From positions 2,653,296 through 2,717,295 of the forward strand of contig VUYV01000020.1 in NCBI GenBank assembly GCA_008711295.1: a stretch of 64,000 nt of DNA, read 5' to 3'. The position numbers and the translations under genes were made by a program. Source of the DNA: Anarhynchus alexandrinus. Taxonomy: Eukaryota; Chordata; Aves; Charadriiformes; Charadriidae. This document shows positions 54,701 through 64,000 of the stretch, piece after piece; the first letter of the stretch is position 1; each line of letters opens with the position of its first letter. Below the pieces are notes generated by a model that saw nothing but the letters and a program-made list of their open reading frames with translations, did no database searches and was not told the DNA's origin.

Positions 54701-57700
54701 ATCAACAGGTTGACTCTTCCAATTCACTTTACCTTTAATTTTTCCAAAGCAATCTTGGCAGAATGTCTTAACAGATAAACTGTCTGCAGCTTCCTGCATA
54801 TATTCACTAATCAGTAATTCCTCCTACCAGTGTTTATATTTGATATTCAGATTAGGCAAGCGGTTGTTCAAGAGGTTAGCTAATTAAAACTCCTAATATT
54901 AATTTCTCAAAGTCTGCTGGCTAATCACCAAAGTGGGATTTCTGTGAAGAGATACTCAAAGGCAGAATGACTATTTGCCTTACAGATGTGATAATTCAGA
55001 GAACTGCATTAAACAGATAATTGCCCTTCTTTCTTGCAGCTACAGATGACTTATGAGCAGGCTGCTGTATAGCATTGGAAACGAATGATGGTTAGGGTCA
55101 GCCTGTTTTTTGGGGGGATGTTTATGATATGAAAAGCTATGGTCTCAAAAGGCACTGTGACTAACAGTTTGTGATCTCCTTCTCAGTGGGCAAGTGAGCA
55201 CAAAAAGTAAAAATTACTATAATGCAAATGGCCATGGAAATGGAAAGGATTTAACATGCATATTTACCATCTAGAGAATTTAATCCTAGCCTCTCTCTCT
55301 CCCTCTAGCCATGATAGCACATGGGAAACCCATGAAACAGGTTCCCCACGTCACTTACTCAACCAGGGAGTATTTTTTGGTCCAAAATGCTAGGCTGTAA
55401 AATACCACCTCTTTCTCGAGAGACACATCTTGTCCCTCTTCAAAGGATTTTTTTCTCAAAACCCCATGAGATGCTGCAGACAAACTACTAAATGCTTGTC
55501 TCAGCGTTTGGGAAGCCTTTTACTGAGGGAATCCAGGTCCCACCTACTAGGTGTCTAGCAGCACAGTAGACAGAAATCATCTCTGTCTCTTTAGAAAAGA
55601 CCAGCATTATGATCATTCCACAAGACATATATCAAATTGTACAAGGCAGTTTTCCTTTTCTGTATCAAGGTTTCCCTTGGTGAGAAGATATTGAATTAAG
55701 TGATTTCCAAATAATTTCCTCACATAAAAAAAGCTACCACTACAGAAGACGGATAGAGGAGAGTGATATTTCTGTCAATTTTACTTAATAAATAATAATT
55801 GGACTTTACTTTTTCCTTCCTTTGTTCTGTGATTCATAGCTTCCCACTTTATTCTTGCGAAAAACGAGGAGAGAAATTGAATGCTTTACAAAGCATTTCT
55901 TACCATCGTTTCCTTTGTGCAGGCATCTTTTCATTTTGTTTGCCCGAGCAGCCTTCTATAGTCCAAAATACAATTCTTAACAAAGTATTCTTGAATAGGG
56001 GATTTTTAATTAAGACATTTGAATTAGGAGTCAGAGATTGTGGTAAAAAATTCAAACTGTAATAAAGGTGTTTCCTATTATATTGCATAACTGCAAATAA
56101 CCTTTACATTTCTATACTTCTAAGATTTTTCAATATAGGAATGTCTGGGTCAGATTCACAAATTAACACAGGGCCACATGAATCCTTCAACAACTTTGTA
56201 ACCAGAAGAAATTCTTCTGCTTCCTAATGCACTACACATTTAAAAGTTTTGTACATTCATCTGTCACATCTGTCATATACAGAACATTTTCTGTAGCCAT
56301 GTTCTGATACAGAATACTGTAAGATCATTTTGAATATTACTAAGATGCTTAAATTACCCACTTCCCAAAGTCCAGGTACAATTCAGATGATTTAGCTTCT
56401 CCAAAGATATTGAAGTATATATAGCTGGAAGGCAAGATGACCTCCCTTCTAAAAACCAACGTGCTTGTAATCGCAGTTGTAGCTTATGTGTTTGTAACAG
56501 TTTGCGTAATACTGCTCAGAGCTACCTTTTTTTTCCCCAGGAGGTCTACAGAAGGATTTATCTTAGATGAATTTTTATTTCAGTTAAGTAGGTAACTATA
56601 CGAATTAAAATTCTGCAAACACCACCCACATTCAGTGATTCAACACTAAAATTCTTCTGCTTCATTTCCTAAACACGTATTTCAAATTTCTAAGTGATAT
56701 ATTTGAATAACTTCATAGGTGCTGGTACTCAGGTCAGACACTTTAGCTTTTATTGAACTTGGAAAGATCTTTACTGACAGTTCCTCTTGTAAAGAAAAAA
56801 AATGAGCCAAAGTGTATTCGCTGCGGCAGCACACTACAGTTACAAAACAGAAGAGCTAACAGCCTTTCAGGCACCTGGGCAACTCTCGCGCAGCCCCTGT
56901 ATGGGGCAGACTCCCTCTAAGAGTTTAGATCTATCTGCACTGCAGTTGTTTCCAAGAATTGTTATCCGATAAACAAACTTATTATAAAAGACAACATTTA
57001 TAAAAGCAAATAATTACTGGTCATGGAGAAGCACCAAATGCGTAACTTGGACTGAAAACTGATAACATTCTTCAGGATACTGCATAAGGCAGCATAGGAA
57101 AATGTCTGTTACTCGGCAAATGTCAGAGCAGAAACGTGTCGCGTCTCCATGAAACAGATCTAAAGATCTCTTTAGAAAGCTTCAGAGATGAAGCATTCAG
57201 TCTCACGTGGGACAGGGATGTGACCTTCTGCAAGGCTAGTGGTGACAGAGTTTCCAGGCACCAGGGAGCCTGAACTGTTGCGAAGGCTTTTTCTCTCACC
57301 CATGGGAACCTCGTGTGGCAAGCCACTAGTTACGCTGTTTCCACAGAAAAGGATTATCAGGGGAGGTTATTAAAAGAGACGCTGAGCTTTTTGAAAATGC
57401 AGTTTTGCCCTCAAAATATAGTAAATTGCATTAATGGTCATAGGAGTACAATAATCCCTGTGTCGCAGTGTAACTGCAAGGTAGCTTCTCCTCAATACAT
57501 CTGAGAGGTTTCATCCAGCGTAGACGTAAAGGAACAAGAGAGAAGTTACCAAGACCTGCATTTTAAATAGCATTCACAGTCCTTCAGCTACAGAAAAAGA
57601 GGTGTTTGCCTCAACAAACAAAATTCTTAAGTGGAACAAAGCTTCCCCTTTCCATCGTATTTATCAAACTGAAAGGACCCTAGCTCCTTTCGAATATGGA

Positions 57701-58803
57701 TAGTGTAATTTTAATGCTTCACTTAGTTATTTTCAAGCTGTTCTTTTCTTACATTAACACTGATGAAAGGTCAAGTTAATTCTAATAAAACCATCAATAA
57801 ATATAACAGAAATCCAGCAGACCCAGGTTTTGAAGACATCTTTCATTGGTATTTCCCTCCCAAAAGATTTGAATTTATTCAACAAATACCTTTCTATCTC
57901 TAGGAAAATGACCTCTCTTTTATTACAGTAATTTAAATCAAGAGGATTTGTTCAGTCTTCTGAAATTTGATAATAGGTTCTAGATGGGCACTATGAAAAT
58001 GTGCTTGTTCAGAGTTTACTCTGATCTGGGGTCTTTTTCCTCCAAAAACATTCATGTAGATAACACTAACATATAATATCATACTGAAAAAGTTACCTTT
58101 GATTGTTTCTGGGAAGCAGAATTATTCTAAAGTAATACCTCTGTTTCTAAAGTGATATATGTCACCTTCAGAGCCCTCTTCAATGGAGACATGAGCCTAT
58201 TAAGCTCTTGCGAAAGCAGCTGGCCCTCTGCTGCACACAGGTGCTGTGAGTCATCTTGGGAGCAGAAGTCCTAACTGGAAAACTTAATTAAAAGGCCTAG
58301 TGCCGAAACAATAGAAAGCAGAAGAGATGTGCATGTGAAGTAGGTGCACCCTGCTAAGGCTGGTGGTGCTATCCAGGTGGAAGAAGTTTCTTTCCCTTTA
58401 TTTACAGGTTTCTGTTGCCTGGCCTGAAGGAAGCTGAAGGATATTTTGCTCAGTTGGCCGGTGTTTTTGTTGGTTTATTGAAAGCAGATGTAACATGCAT
58501 GGTCCTCAGGTGCTGGGAGGTAAGGCCAGCCCATTGGTGCTTCCAAATGGGATCAGGTGTTGGGCTTCAAGTAAAACGTTCCTGTGAGGTGTAACCACCT
58601 TGGGCAGGGTCCTTTCTTAGCCCTTTGGGGGAGTCAAACCACATCAAATAGTTAACAGCCAGTTGCTAGTTTTCCTAGTCGCATTTCTCAGCAGTCTGGT
58701 ATTGCAGATGCTTTCTGGTTCCTTTCTTCGTGTGATAACTGCAGGTAACAGAAAAGTAGCTTTTTACAGGAGTTTCTTATACCTAAATGTAATTTGTCTC
58801 AGC

Positions 58804-58828
58804 NNNNCCCCCCCCCCCCCCCCCCCCC
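58804..58828 (+). repeat. Four-base gap and 21-base poly-C run
   Basis: NNNN at 58804-58807 is followed by 21 consecutive C (58808-58828). The G-rich complement is prone to quadruplex folding and sequencing failure, which probably explains the gap. True length unknown. Confidence 0.9.
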
Positions 58829-60082
58829 AAAAATACAGATTCAGGCAAAATAAGCAGGCTTCTCCCTGTCTCATTATCTTCATCCCTTTGAGGCAAACAT
58901 TAGGTATGGGTTTAAATCTTTTAAATCCAGGGGATCACCGATTTCTATAAAAATCACAGAGTCTTTTCGTTGTTCCAGGTGACATTGCTGTGGCTGAACA
59001 TGCTTTTTCAATTAGATCTTTATTCTTCATTCCTTCTCACTGTTCCCTAAGTCTTCAGCAATGTCTGTAGCAGACATACTTATTCTACAGGAACAAAGTA
59101 CTTATTTTACTGGGATAGTAAAAACGTTAATCTGAATAAACAACATAAAAAATATTACCTGAGGCAGACATTAGAGGTTTCAACTAACTTGGGGTGTTTG
59201 GGGAACATCTCTCTTAACAACCCAAAATGTATGCTCTTTCTCTCCTCTTTGGGACTAATTTTTTTTTCCTTCAATCTTTGTTTCCAAACACTTTAGAAAA
59301 GTTGAAAGAAATATCTTTGCAGCCTTCAGTCAACCAAACCACCATGGCAAAATCTTTCTGCCTGGAGTTAGCTGTTGAGATGTAACTGCTGTCGTGGCAA
59401 TTCACACGCTGCAGAATGTCATGATTTCATGATCTCACAGCATCGATGCTCTGGCTGGTTACATTCCCAAAGCATCAGTCTGATGCTGTGTTGTATTTGA
59501 AATTAATATCCATGATTAATATTTAAGCTATTACCTTCTTTATATTCCAGTAGCATCTAGCAGACCAATGTGAAATCTTTTCTCCAGTTTCCAGCTCAAT
59601 TCTGAGCTTTCCTTCTAAATCTGTTATGTTCTGTATGCTTTCTTCCTCCAGATTCTGGCGTATAACCTCACCAAATATATGTGATTTAGTGAAGGTTTAG
59701 TTTTACTAGTCGGTACACAGTGGATAAATAAGGACAATAGTATGAATCTAGTACAAAGCAGATTCAGAGCCTGCTTTGGCTAGGCAAATAAGTATTCTAA
59801 ATCCTCCGAATTTACACATCATACTACTGCTAGGATTGACCTGGGCCCCGACTTCAACTGAGAAACCAAGCTCTGAGCTGACGTGCAGCTCTGCAAATTC
59901 GTGTTATAAATGGGTAACTGCATTTACTGTTATTAAAAACTAATAAAATCCGGACGTCACGAACAGCATGAAGGCCACCAAGATGCTTGAGCCTGGACAA
60001 AGTCAGATTAAAATAAAATAATTAAAAAAAAAAAATTAAAAAAAAAANCCGCCGGGCCGCGCCGCACCTGGGCCGGCCCCGT

Positions 60083-60113
60083 CCCCGCCCCGTCCCCGCC
60101 GCCGCTACAAAAG
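60083..60113 (+). promoter_or_regulatory. GLP1R: GC box and TATA-like core promoter
   Basis: A GC box CCCCGCCCC (60083-60091, Sp1 type) precedes CTACAAAAG at 60105-60113, a TATA-like site with one deviation (TACAAAAG for TATAAAAG). If it is used, transcription would start near 60135-60145, leaving about 80 bases of 5' UTR before the ATG at 60220. The start has not been shown. Confidence 0.45.
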
Positions 60114-60199
60114 CGACCGCCGGAGCCCCCCTCCGTCGCGCTGCCGTCCCCCGCCGCGGAGCCTCTGCGGGGAGCGGGAGCTTCGCCGGGCCCCCGCGC

Positions 60200-60319
60200 A
60201 TGGGGGGGCCGCCCCGGACATGCCCGTCTCCCCGCCGGCGGCGCCGCTCCTCGGCTTCGCTCTCCTCCTCCTTCTCCTCCTCCTGCTGGCGGCGGCGGGG
60301 GGAAGGTCCCTCCCGGTGA
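60200..60319 (+). other. Upstream ORF overlapping the signal-peptide start
   Basis: ATG at 60200 lies in another frame, 20 bases before the main start, and stays open for 39 codons to TGA at 60317-60319, overlapping most of the signal peptide. Its context is weak at -3 (C) with G at +4. If used, it would compete with the main start and lower translation. Product: an arginine and serine-rich peptide with no recognised function. Confidence 0.4.
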
Positions 60320-60324
60320 GGCGG
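60220..60324 (+). CDS. GLP1R: First coding exon, signal peptide; probable GLP1R exon 1
   Basis: ATG at 60220 opens a frame reading MPVSPPAAPLLGF, then A, nine leucines and three alanines, then GGRSLPVRR: a typical cleavable signal peptide. It runs to a consensus donor GTGAGT at 60325 (35 codons, phase 0); an earlier donor GTGAGG at 60316 would also be phase 0. The start has G at -3. The GLP1R assignment is inferred from synteny: GLP1R follows DNAH8 in the same orientation in vertebrates as I recall, and class B receptors have a separate signal-peptide exon. The ligand-binding exons are not in the window, so another secreted or membrane protein is possible. GLP1R would be a Gs-coupled receptor for the incretin GLP-1. 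Confidence 0.5.
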
Positions 60325-60819
60325 GTGAGTGCCGCGGCGGTGCCAGCGCCCTCCGCGCAACTTGCGCGGCCGCGCTGAGCGGCTTTGGCCGCCCTGGCGC
60401 CTGCCCCTACACGGCGGGTCCCCCCCGCCGCTGCCCGGCTCGGTTATTCCGCTCGTCCCCGCCTCAGCGCTGGGGGCGGCGGCGGCTTTGGGGGCTGCGT
60501 GCCGGTGCGGTTGTCCGCGGAGCGGGAGGCGGCGGCTCGAAGACAAGTTAGAAGTTAAACCCGTTACTTTTTGGGTGCCGGCGCCAATACTTGCAGCAGG
60601 ACGAGCGGCCGTGGGGTTAGTGCCCCGCGCAGCTCCCGCGCCGTGCGCCCCCACGGAGGGGTCCCGGGGGGGAGAGTTTGGGTCTGAGGGGAGGCAAGAA
60701 GCGGAGACTGCTGCTGCTGCGGGGATGTTGCCTTCGAGGTAGCGCTTCCCCCCAGCCCCGTGAACTAACCCGCCCGTTGGTAATGTCAAACAAACTCGGT
60801 GCCGTGGGAGAACCGGAGC

Positions 60820-60862
60820 GGGGTGGTGGTGGGGAGTGGGATGGGGGGAGGGGGAAGGGGGG
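60820..60862 (+). other. G-quadruplex-prone G-run cluster
   Basis: At least six runs of three or more G within 43 bases on the + (non-template) strand of the presumed intron 1, about 500 bases after the first exon. Such clusters favour quadruplexes and R-loops behind CpG-island promoters. Confidence 0.6.
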
Positions 60863-61569
60863 AACCCCCTTTTCTGAAACCCCAGCCGGGGAGGACGGGC
60901 AGGCTCGGCCGCGGGCGGCTGTCCCCGCAACGCCGGGGGAGTTACCCGCACGCTTCCCCTGGCAGCCGCCGGGTGGAACGAGCGGGGCCGGTGGGTTTCC
61001 TCTCTTCTCTTCACGGGGAGCCGTGGGCGCCGCGGAGCTGCCGTCCATGCCGAGCTGTGTGGCGGGAGAGCCCGGAGCCGCGGCGGGCTCGGGAGGAGGC
61101 TGCGCGGGCAGGAGCGGGGCCGCGTAGGGCACAGGCGGTGCGAGGGGTGGGAAGACGAAGTCCCCGTTCGTTGTGAAGAGCAACGAGAGGCAGTGGGGAA
61201 GAGGTGATGGACAGGGAGAGGTAACTGCGGTTTGGTGGGGTTGGGGAGGGGGAGAGAGGAGGGTGGAGGTGGTGGCAGGAGGGCTGCTACAGGAGCGAGA
61301 GCAAGGGTAGACTTGAACCTGAGGTTGTGGGCTGCAGAGGTGAAGGGAGGGAAAGCAAAGCTGATGATGGACCAAGTTTACTGTCTGTGCAGCTTCTTTT
61401 CAGCTGCTAAAAGTTTTTGAGGGTACTTATTTATACAGAAAGAACAGCGCTAAGATAATCTGTTTAGTTCCCAACTAGGTCTAAGCCTGTAGGGTTGTCT
61501 TAGGTATTGGCTTCTGGGTTGGGTTTTTTTTTTGCGGGTTTGTTTTTCATTGTTATGGGCATCAGGCCC

Positions 61570-61790
61570 TTAAAGGAGCAACAGGCACAAGTTGCATCAG
61601 GGAAAATTCCACTCAGGAAAATCTCTTCATCGTGAAGAAGATCAAATACTGAAATGGGGCTCTAGAGAGGCTGGGGAGCCTCCATGCGTGGAGGTCTTCA
61701 TCATTTGACAGAGTTATTTGACAGGATAAGGCACTGAGCAGGTTGAGCTTGTACCACTGAGCAAACTAATGATGGGGCTGCCAGAGGCAG
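61570..61790 (+). mobile_element. Degenerate CR1 LINE 3' UTR fragment
   Basis: Segments CAGGCACAAGTTGCATCAGG, AAAATTCCACTCAGGAAAAT, CTCTAGAGAGGCTGGGGAGC and CCTCCATGCGTGGAGGTCTT follow the order of the CR1 3' UTR in sense orientation. There is no intact octamer tail. It is older and less certain than the other copies. Confidence 0.6.
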
Positions 61791-64000
61791 AGAACCAAAG
61801 TGGGGTGGCTTTGCTAGCAAAGGGGTCTTCTTTAGCTGGACACAGAACTGGGGGGAGGTGAGAAGAAAGAGGCTTCTCTAGTCTCAATGCTATGATTGCC
61901 CTTTGATGTCAGTCTTCCAGTAAAACGTGTACTTTTATAGCCTCTTCTGACACTAGAGGGTCTTATCCGACAACTTGTCTAGAGCAGTGATTGGGCTTGT
62001 TGTATGCTGAGAAAACATACAAAATACTCTGCTCAGTCCTAAATATACAAAAGTGTGGGACTATTGCTGTCAGGAGTCTTTCCTCAGGTTCTGTTCAGAA
62101 TAGTGTTAAAGGTAATATTTAAAGTAAACTGAAAATAGCACTGCTTAGCAGATAATAGTAAAATCCAGTTGATAGCAGTCAGCTGCAAGGTCTTCTGGTT
62201 TAAATGGGCAAGACAGGTGTGAGAGGAAGGTGGAATGATTTGATACAGATTGGGGGAGGAATTATTTTATTGGTGCTGTGACTGCTCTTTTACTTTGACC
62301 TTTCCTCTCTGTCCCCTCAAAACAAGTAAGAAGAAGAAGAAGCAGCTGAGAGTGTACATAGAAGGAAAAAAAAATAAGTCCAGAGTTTTTATTTGAGGTG
62401 GTGCTTCATACTTGCCATCATCTTAAACGCAGGGTGACTAGAAATTGTTTAATAAGTGCCTAGATCTTCCTTACTGCATTGAGAGTAGTAAAATGACCAA
62501 GAGCTGGTAGCACATGGCTGCATTGCAGACGCTTATTACTAATGACAAGCCTGTGTCCTTTCCCTGCTTGGCCTTGAGCAGCAATGTCCTGCTGCTGACA
62601 GAGCTGACACACAGCAGGCTGCCGGTTCCCTACCATCCGGTTCTCTCTTGGATCCCGGTTTTTGATGTCGCACTTATGCTCAAAGGTTTGATCAGATAAT
62701 CTTGAAGAAATAGCTTAAATCGCAGGGAAGAGCAGACAGGAGCTGTGCCGCTGCTCTTAATTGGGGGGTTCTGCTCTTCAAACTACCCTGATGCTTTTGT
62801 TCCTCAGGCTGGAATGTGGGTAATACAGGCTCCTGGGTGGAAACACAAACAGGTGAAGTCAGTGGAAAGGTTGCAGATCTCTTGCTCTCCTCAGCTCTTA
62901 TTTCTGAAGTGCTCTTGTGTGGGAATAGAAAAGTACTCGCATCAATATCAATGCTTCCGTTAATTAGAGCGTATGAGTGCTTAAGTATATGTATGTTGTT
63001 GGTGCTCTCTTAATTACTGTTGTGTTATTTAGGCTGATTTAGATACAGTTGCTAGTCTGTTTTCCAAAGCAGCAGTCAGCGTGGCTTCTTAGGTTGCAGG
63101 TGTTGGGGGCGCATATAGTTACTGCTACTTGCTCAGCCTTCTGAAGCCTTCTGCTGCTGCTTCTCGTTCTGCAGCACCTGCTTCGTTAACCGTAGGTATC
63201 CAGGATCAGGTGTTTGTCTTGGAGACCGCTACCTTTGAATCCTGATAATCCGTGATGGAGAGATGCAATGTGCAGGGGTGGTTTTGAACGCCTCTTTAGT
63301 CTGCTGTACTCCTGCCACAAGCTTGCAGGACCATGCGTATTTTGACTTTGTGTCTTCTGTTGTGTGCCCTAACACTGAGAGAACTGAACTAAGGCTTCTG
63401 ACCACCACTGTCCTGTAGATTTGTGTTCGTTAGAAGTCATTAGGGTGGGAAAATTGCTATAGAGCTTGGCTGAAAAACAAATCGAAAAGTGACCTGGAAA
63501 CTAGTGACTCCATGCAGAAGCAAGGATGGGGGCTTGGACTGCATTTTGATTACTTGGGTCTTCACCTGGGCAAAACCCCCTCCCTCCATGCTTAGGGTGG
63601 CTGGAAGTTCTGCATTATTCTTTTTCTTTCTCCGTTTTCTGCTCCCAAAAGCTTGCATGGAGCTGGTTTTCTTGTTGCCAGCGTTCTTGCTAGACAAGTC
63701 TCAGCAGCACGTACTGGCAGTGGTATAGGCAGCAGTGGAGGAAAGGATGAAGAGAGAAGGTCTGACACTGTGCCACCTTGCTGTAGTTATTACCAAAGGA
63801 TACTTGGCTGGCTTCTAGGTAATGGGCTTCTTTCCCAGGAATATGGCCAGGTTCTTCAAAACTTAATATTCACAGGCCACTTACATTCATGACTATATTA
63901 ACATGGTGTAAAACCTTAAATTGCTTAATAGTACAATCATCTAAATTAATACAGATTAAATTGGCATCCCAAATGACTAACACCTTTATGTATTCAGAAA

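Larger units (their letters stand above)
50151..60047. other. Intergenic region between DNAH8 and the next promoter
   Basis: About 10 kb. The recognised contents are the LTR remnant (51312-51790) and the poly-C run beside a gap. The remainder, including 51791-58803, is AT-rich with short chance open frames in both strands. It ends in a poly-A rich stretch (60010-60047) against the gap at 60048. Confidence 0.7.
60049..61130 (+). promoter_or_regulatory. GLP1R: CpG island promoter of the downstream gene
   Basis: An abrupt change from poly-A rich DNA to very GC-rich, CpG-dense DNA directly after the N at 60048, continuing for about 1.1 kb. It contains GC boxes (CCCCGCCCC at 60083-60091) and the first exon of the next gene. 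The composition is unlike everything else in the window and typical of vertebrate promoter islands. Confidence 0.9.
60325..64000. other. Presumed first intron of the downstream gene
   Basis: GC-rich up to about 61130 (CpG island), then average composition. It holds the G-run cluster, a degenerate CR1 at 61570-61790 and an AAG repeat near 62330-62342. No second coding exon was recognised; in particular no GLP1R extracellular-domain exon was found. Confidence 0.5.

Noticed and set aside
57123..57326. Minus-strand frame and less AT-rich patch at about 57100-57330
   Set aside because: No recognisable protein or repeat; possibly an old repeat, but I could not name it.
59963..60000. Possible short CR1 piece (ATGAAGGCCACCAAGATGCT)
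   Set aside because: Resembles a CR1 segment over about 30 bases only, with no tail or flanking match, so it is too short to call.
60022..61014. A 330-codon open frame on the minus strand across the CpG island
   Set aside because: It begins beyond the poly-A stretch and gap, is built of Pro, Arg, Ala and Gly, and is best explained by the scarcity of stop codons in GC-rich DNA. No domain is visible.
60329..61375. Other long frames in the CpG island, both strands (60329-60742, 60617-61375, 60678-61127, 60799-61176)
   Set aside because: They overlap in several frames with low-complexity products, the expected result of high GC. Only the 60220 frame has a signal-peptide pattern and a consensus donor.
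1..64000. CRISPR arrays, operons, tRNA or rRNA genes, U12 introns
   Set aside because: None recognised. All the intron donors I could place are GT or GC types and none matches the U12 donor ATATCCTT or GTATCCTT; no cloverleaf-like gene was evident by eye.

Overview
This window is vertebrate nuclear DNA, almost certainly from a bird. The evidence is many CR1 LINE fragments with the avian-type 3' tail (repeated ATTCTATG octamers), an avian-type endogenous retroviral LTR, AT-rich introns of moderate size, and dynein exons close to the vertebrate DNAH8 sequence. Four assembly gaps (N) are present, at 1495, 11461, 58804-58807 and 60048. There are no operons, CRISPR arrays or bacterial-type features.

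Positions 1 to about 50150 hold the 3' part of an axonemal dynein heavy chain gene on the + strand, which I assign to DNAH8. I could place 31 consecutive coding exons (227 to 49842). They join in frame into 1641 residues plus a stop. They run from the second half of AAA4, through stalk helix CC1, the microtubule-binding domain and helix CC2, into AAA5, AAA6 and the C-terminal domain, ending in ALLCDIK. The 5' part of the gene lies left of the window. I found no frameshift or in-frame stop. Two introns near the 3' end use GC-AG splice sites, and two introns are under 100 bp. The other introns hold CR1 fragments, small tandem repeats and a 96-bp element with inverted ends and a 5-bp target duplication, lying just upstream of a splice acceptor.

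Positions 50150 to about 60050 are intergenic. They contain a recognisable ERV LTR remnant (about 51312-51790), a 21-base poly-C run beside a gap, and otherwise AT-rich DNA in which I recognise nothing. At 60049-61130 there is a strong CpG island with GC boxes, a weak TATA-like site and a short first exon encoding a leucine-rich signal peptide on the + strand (60220-60324). In vertebrates I recall GLP1R lying just downstream of DNAH8 in the same direction, so this is probably GLP1R exon 1. That call rests on synteny and signal-peptide form, not on receptor sequence. The rest of the window would be its first intron.

DNAH8 is an axonemal outer-arm heavy chain, the motor of sperm flagella in mammals. 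GLP1R would be an unrelated class B receptor gene with its own promoter. I see no evidence for a new biological system. The points most worth checking are the paired GC-AG introns, the 96-bp element at 12975-13070, the tail-to-tail CR1 hairpin before one exon, the structured CpG-island first exon, and the gap-linked artefacts.
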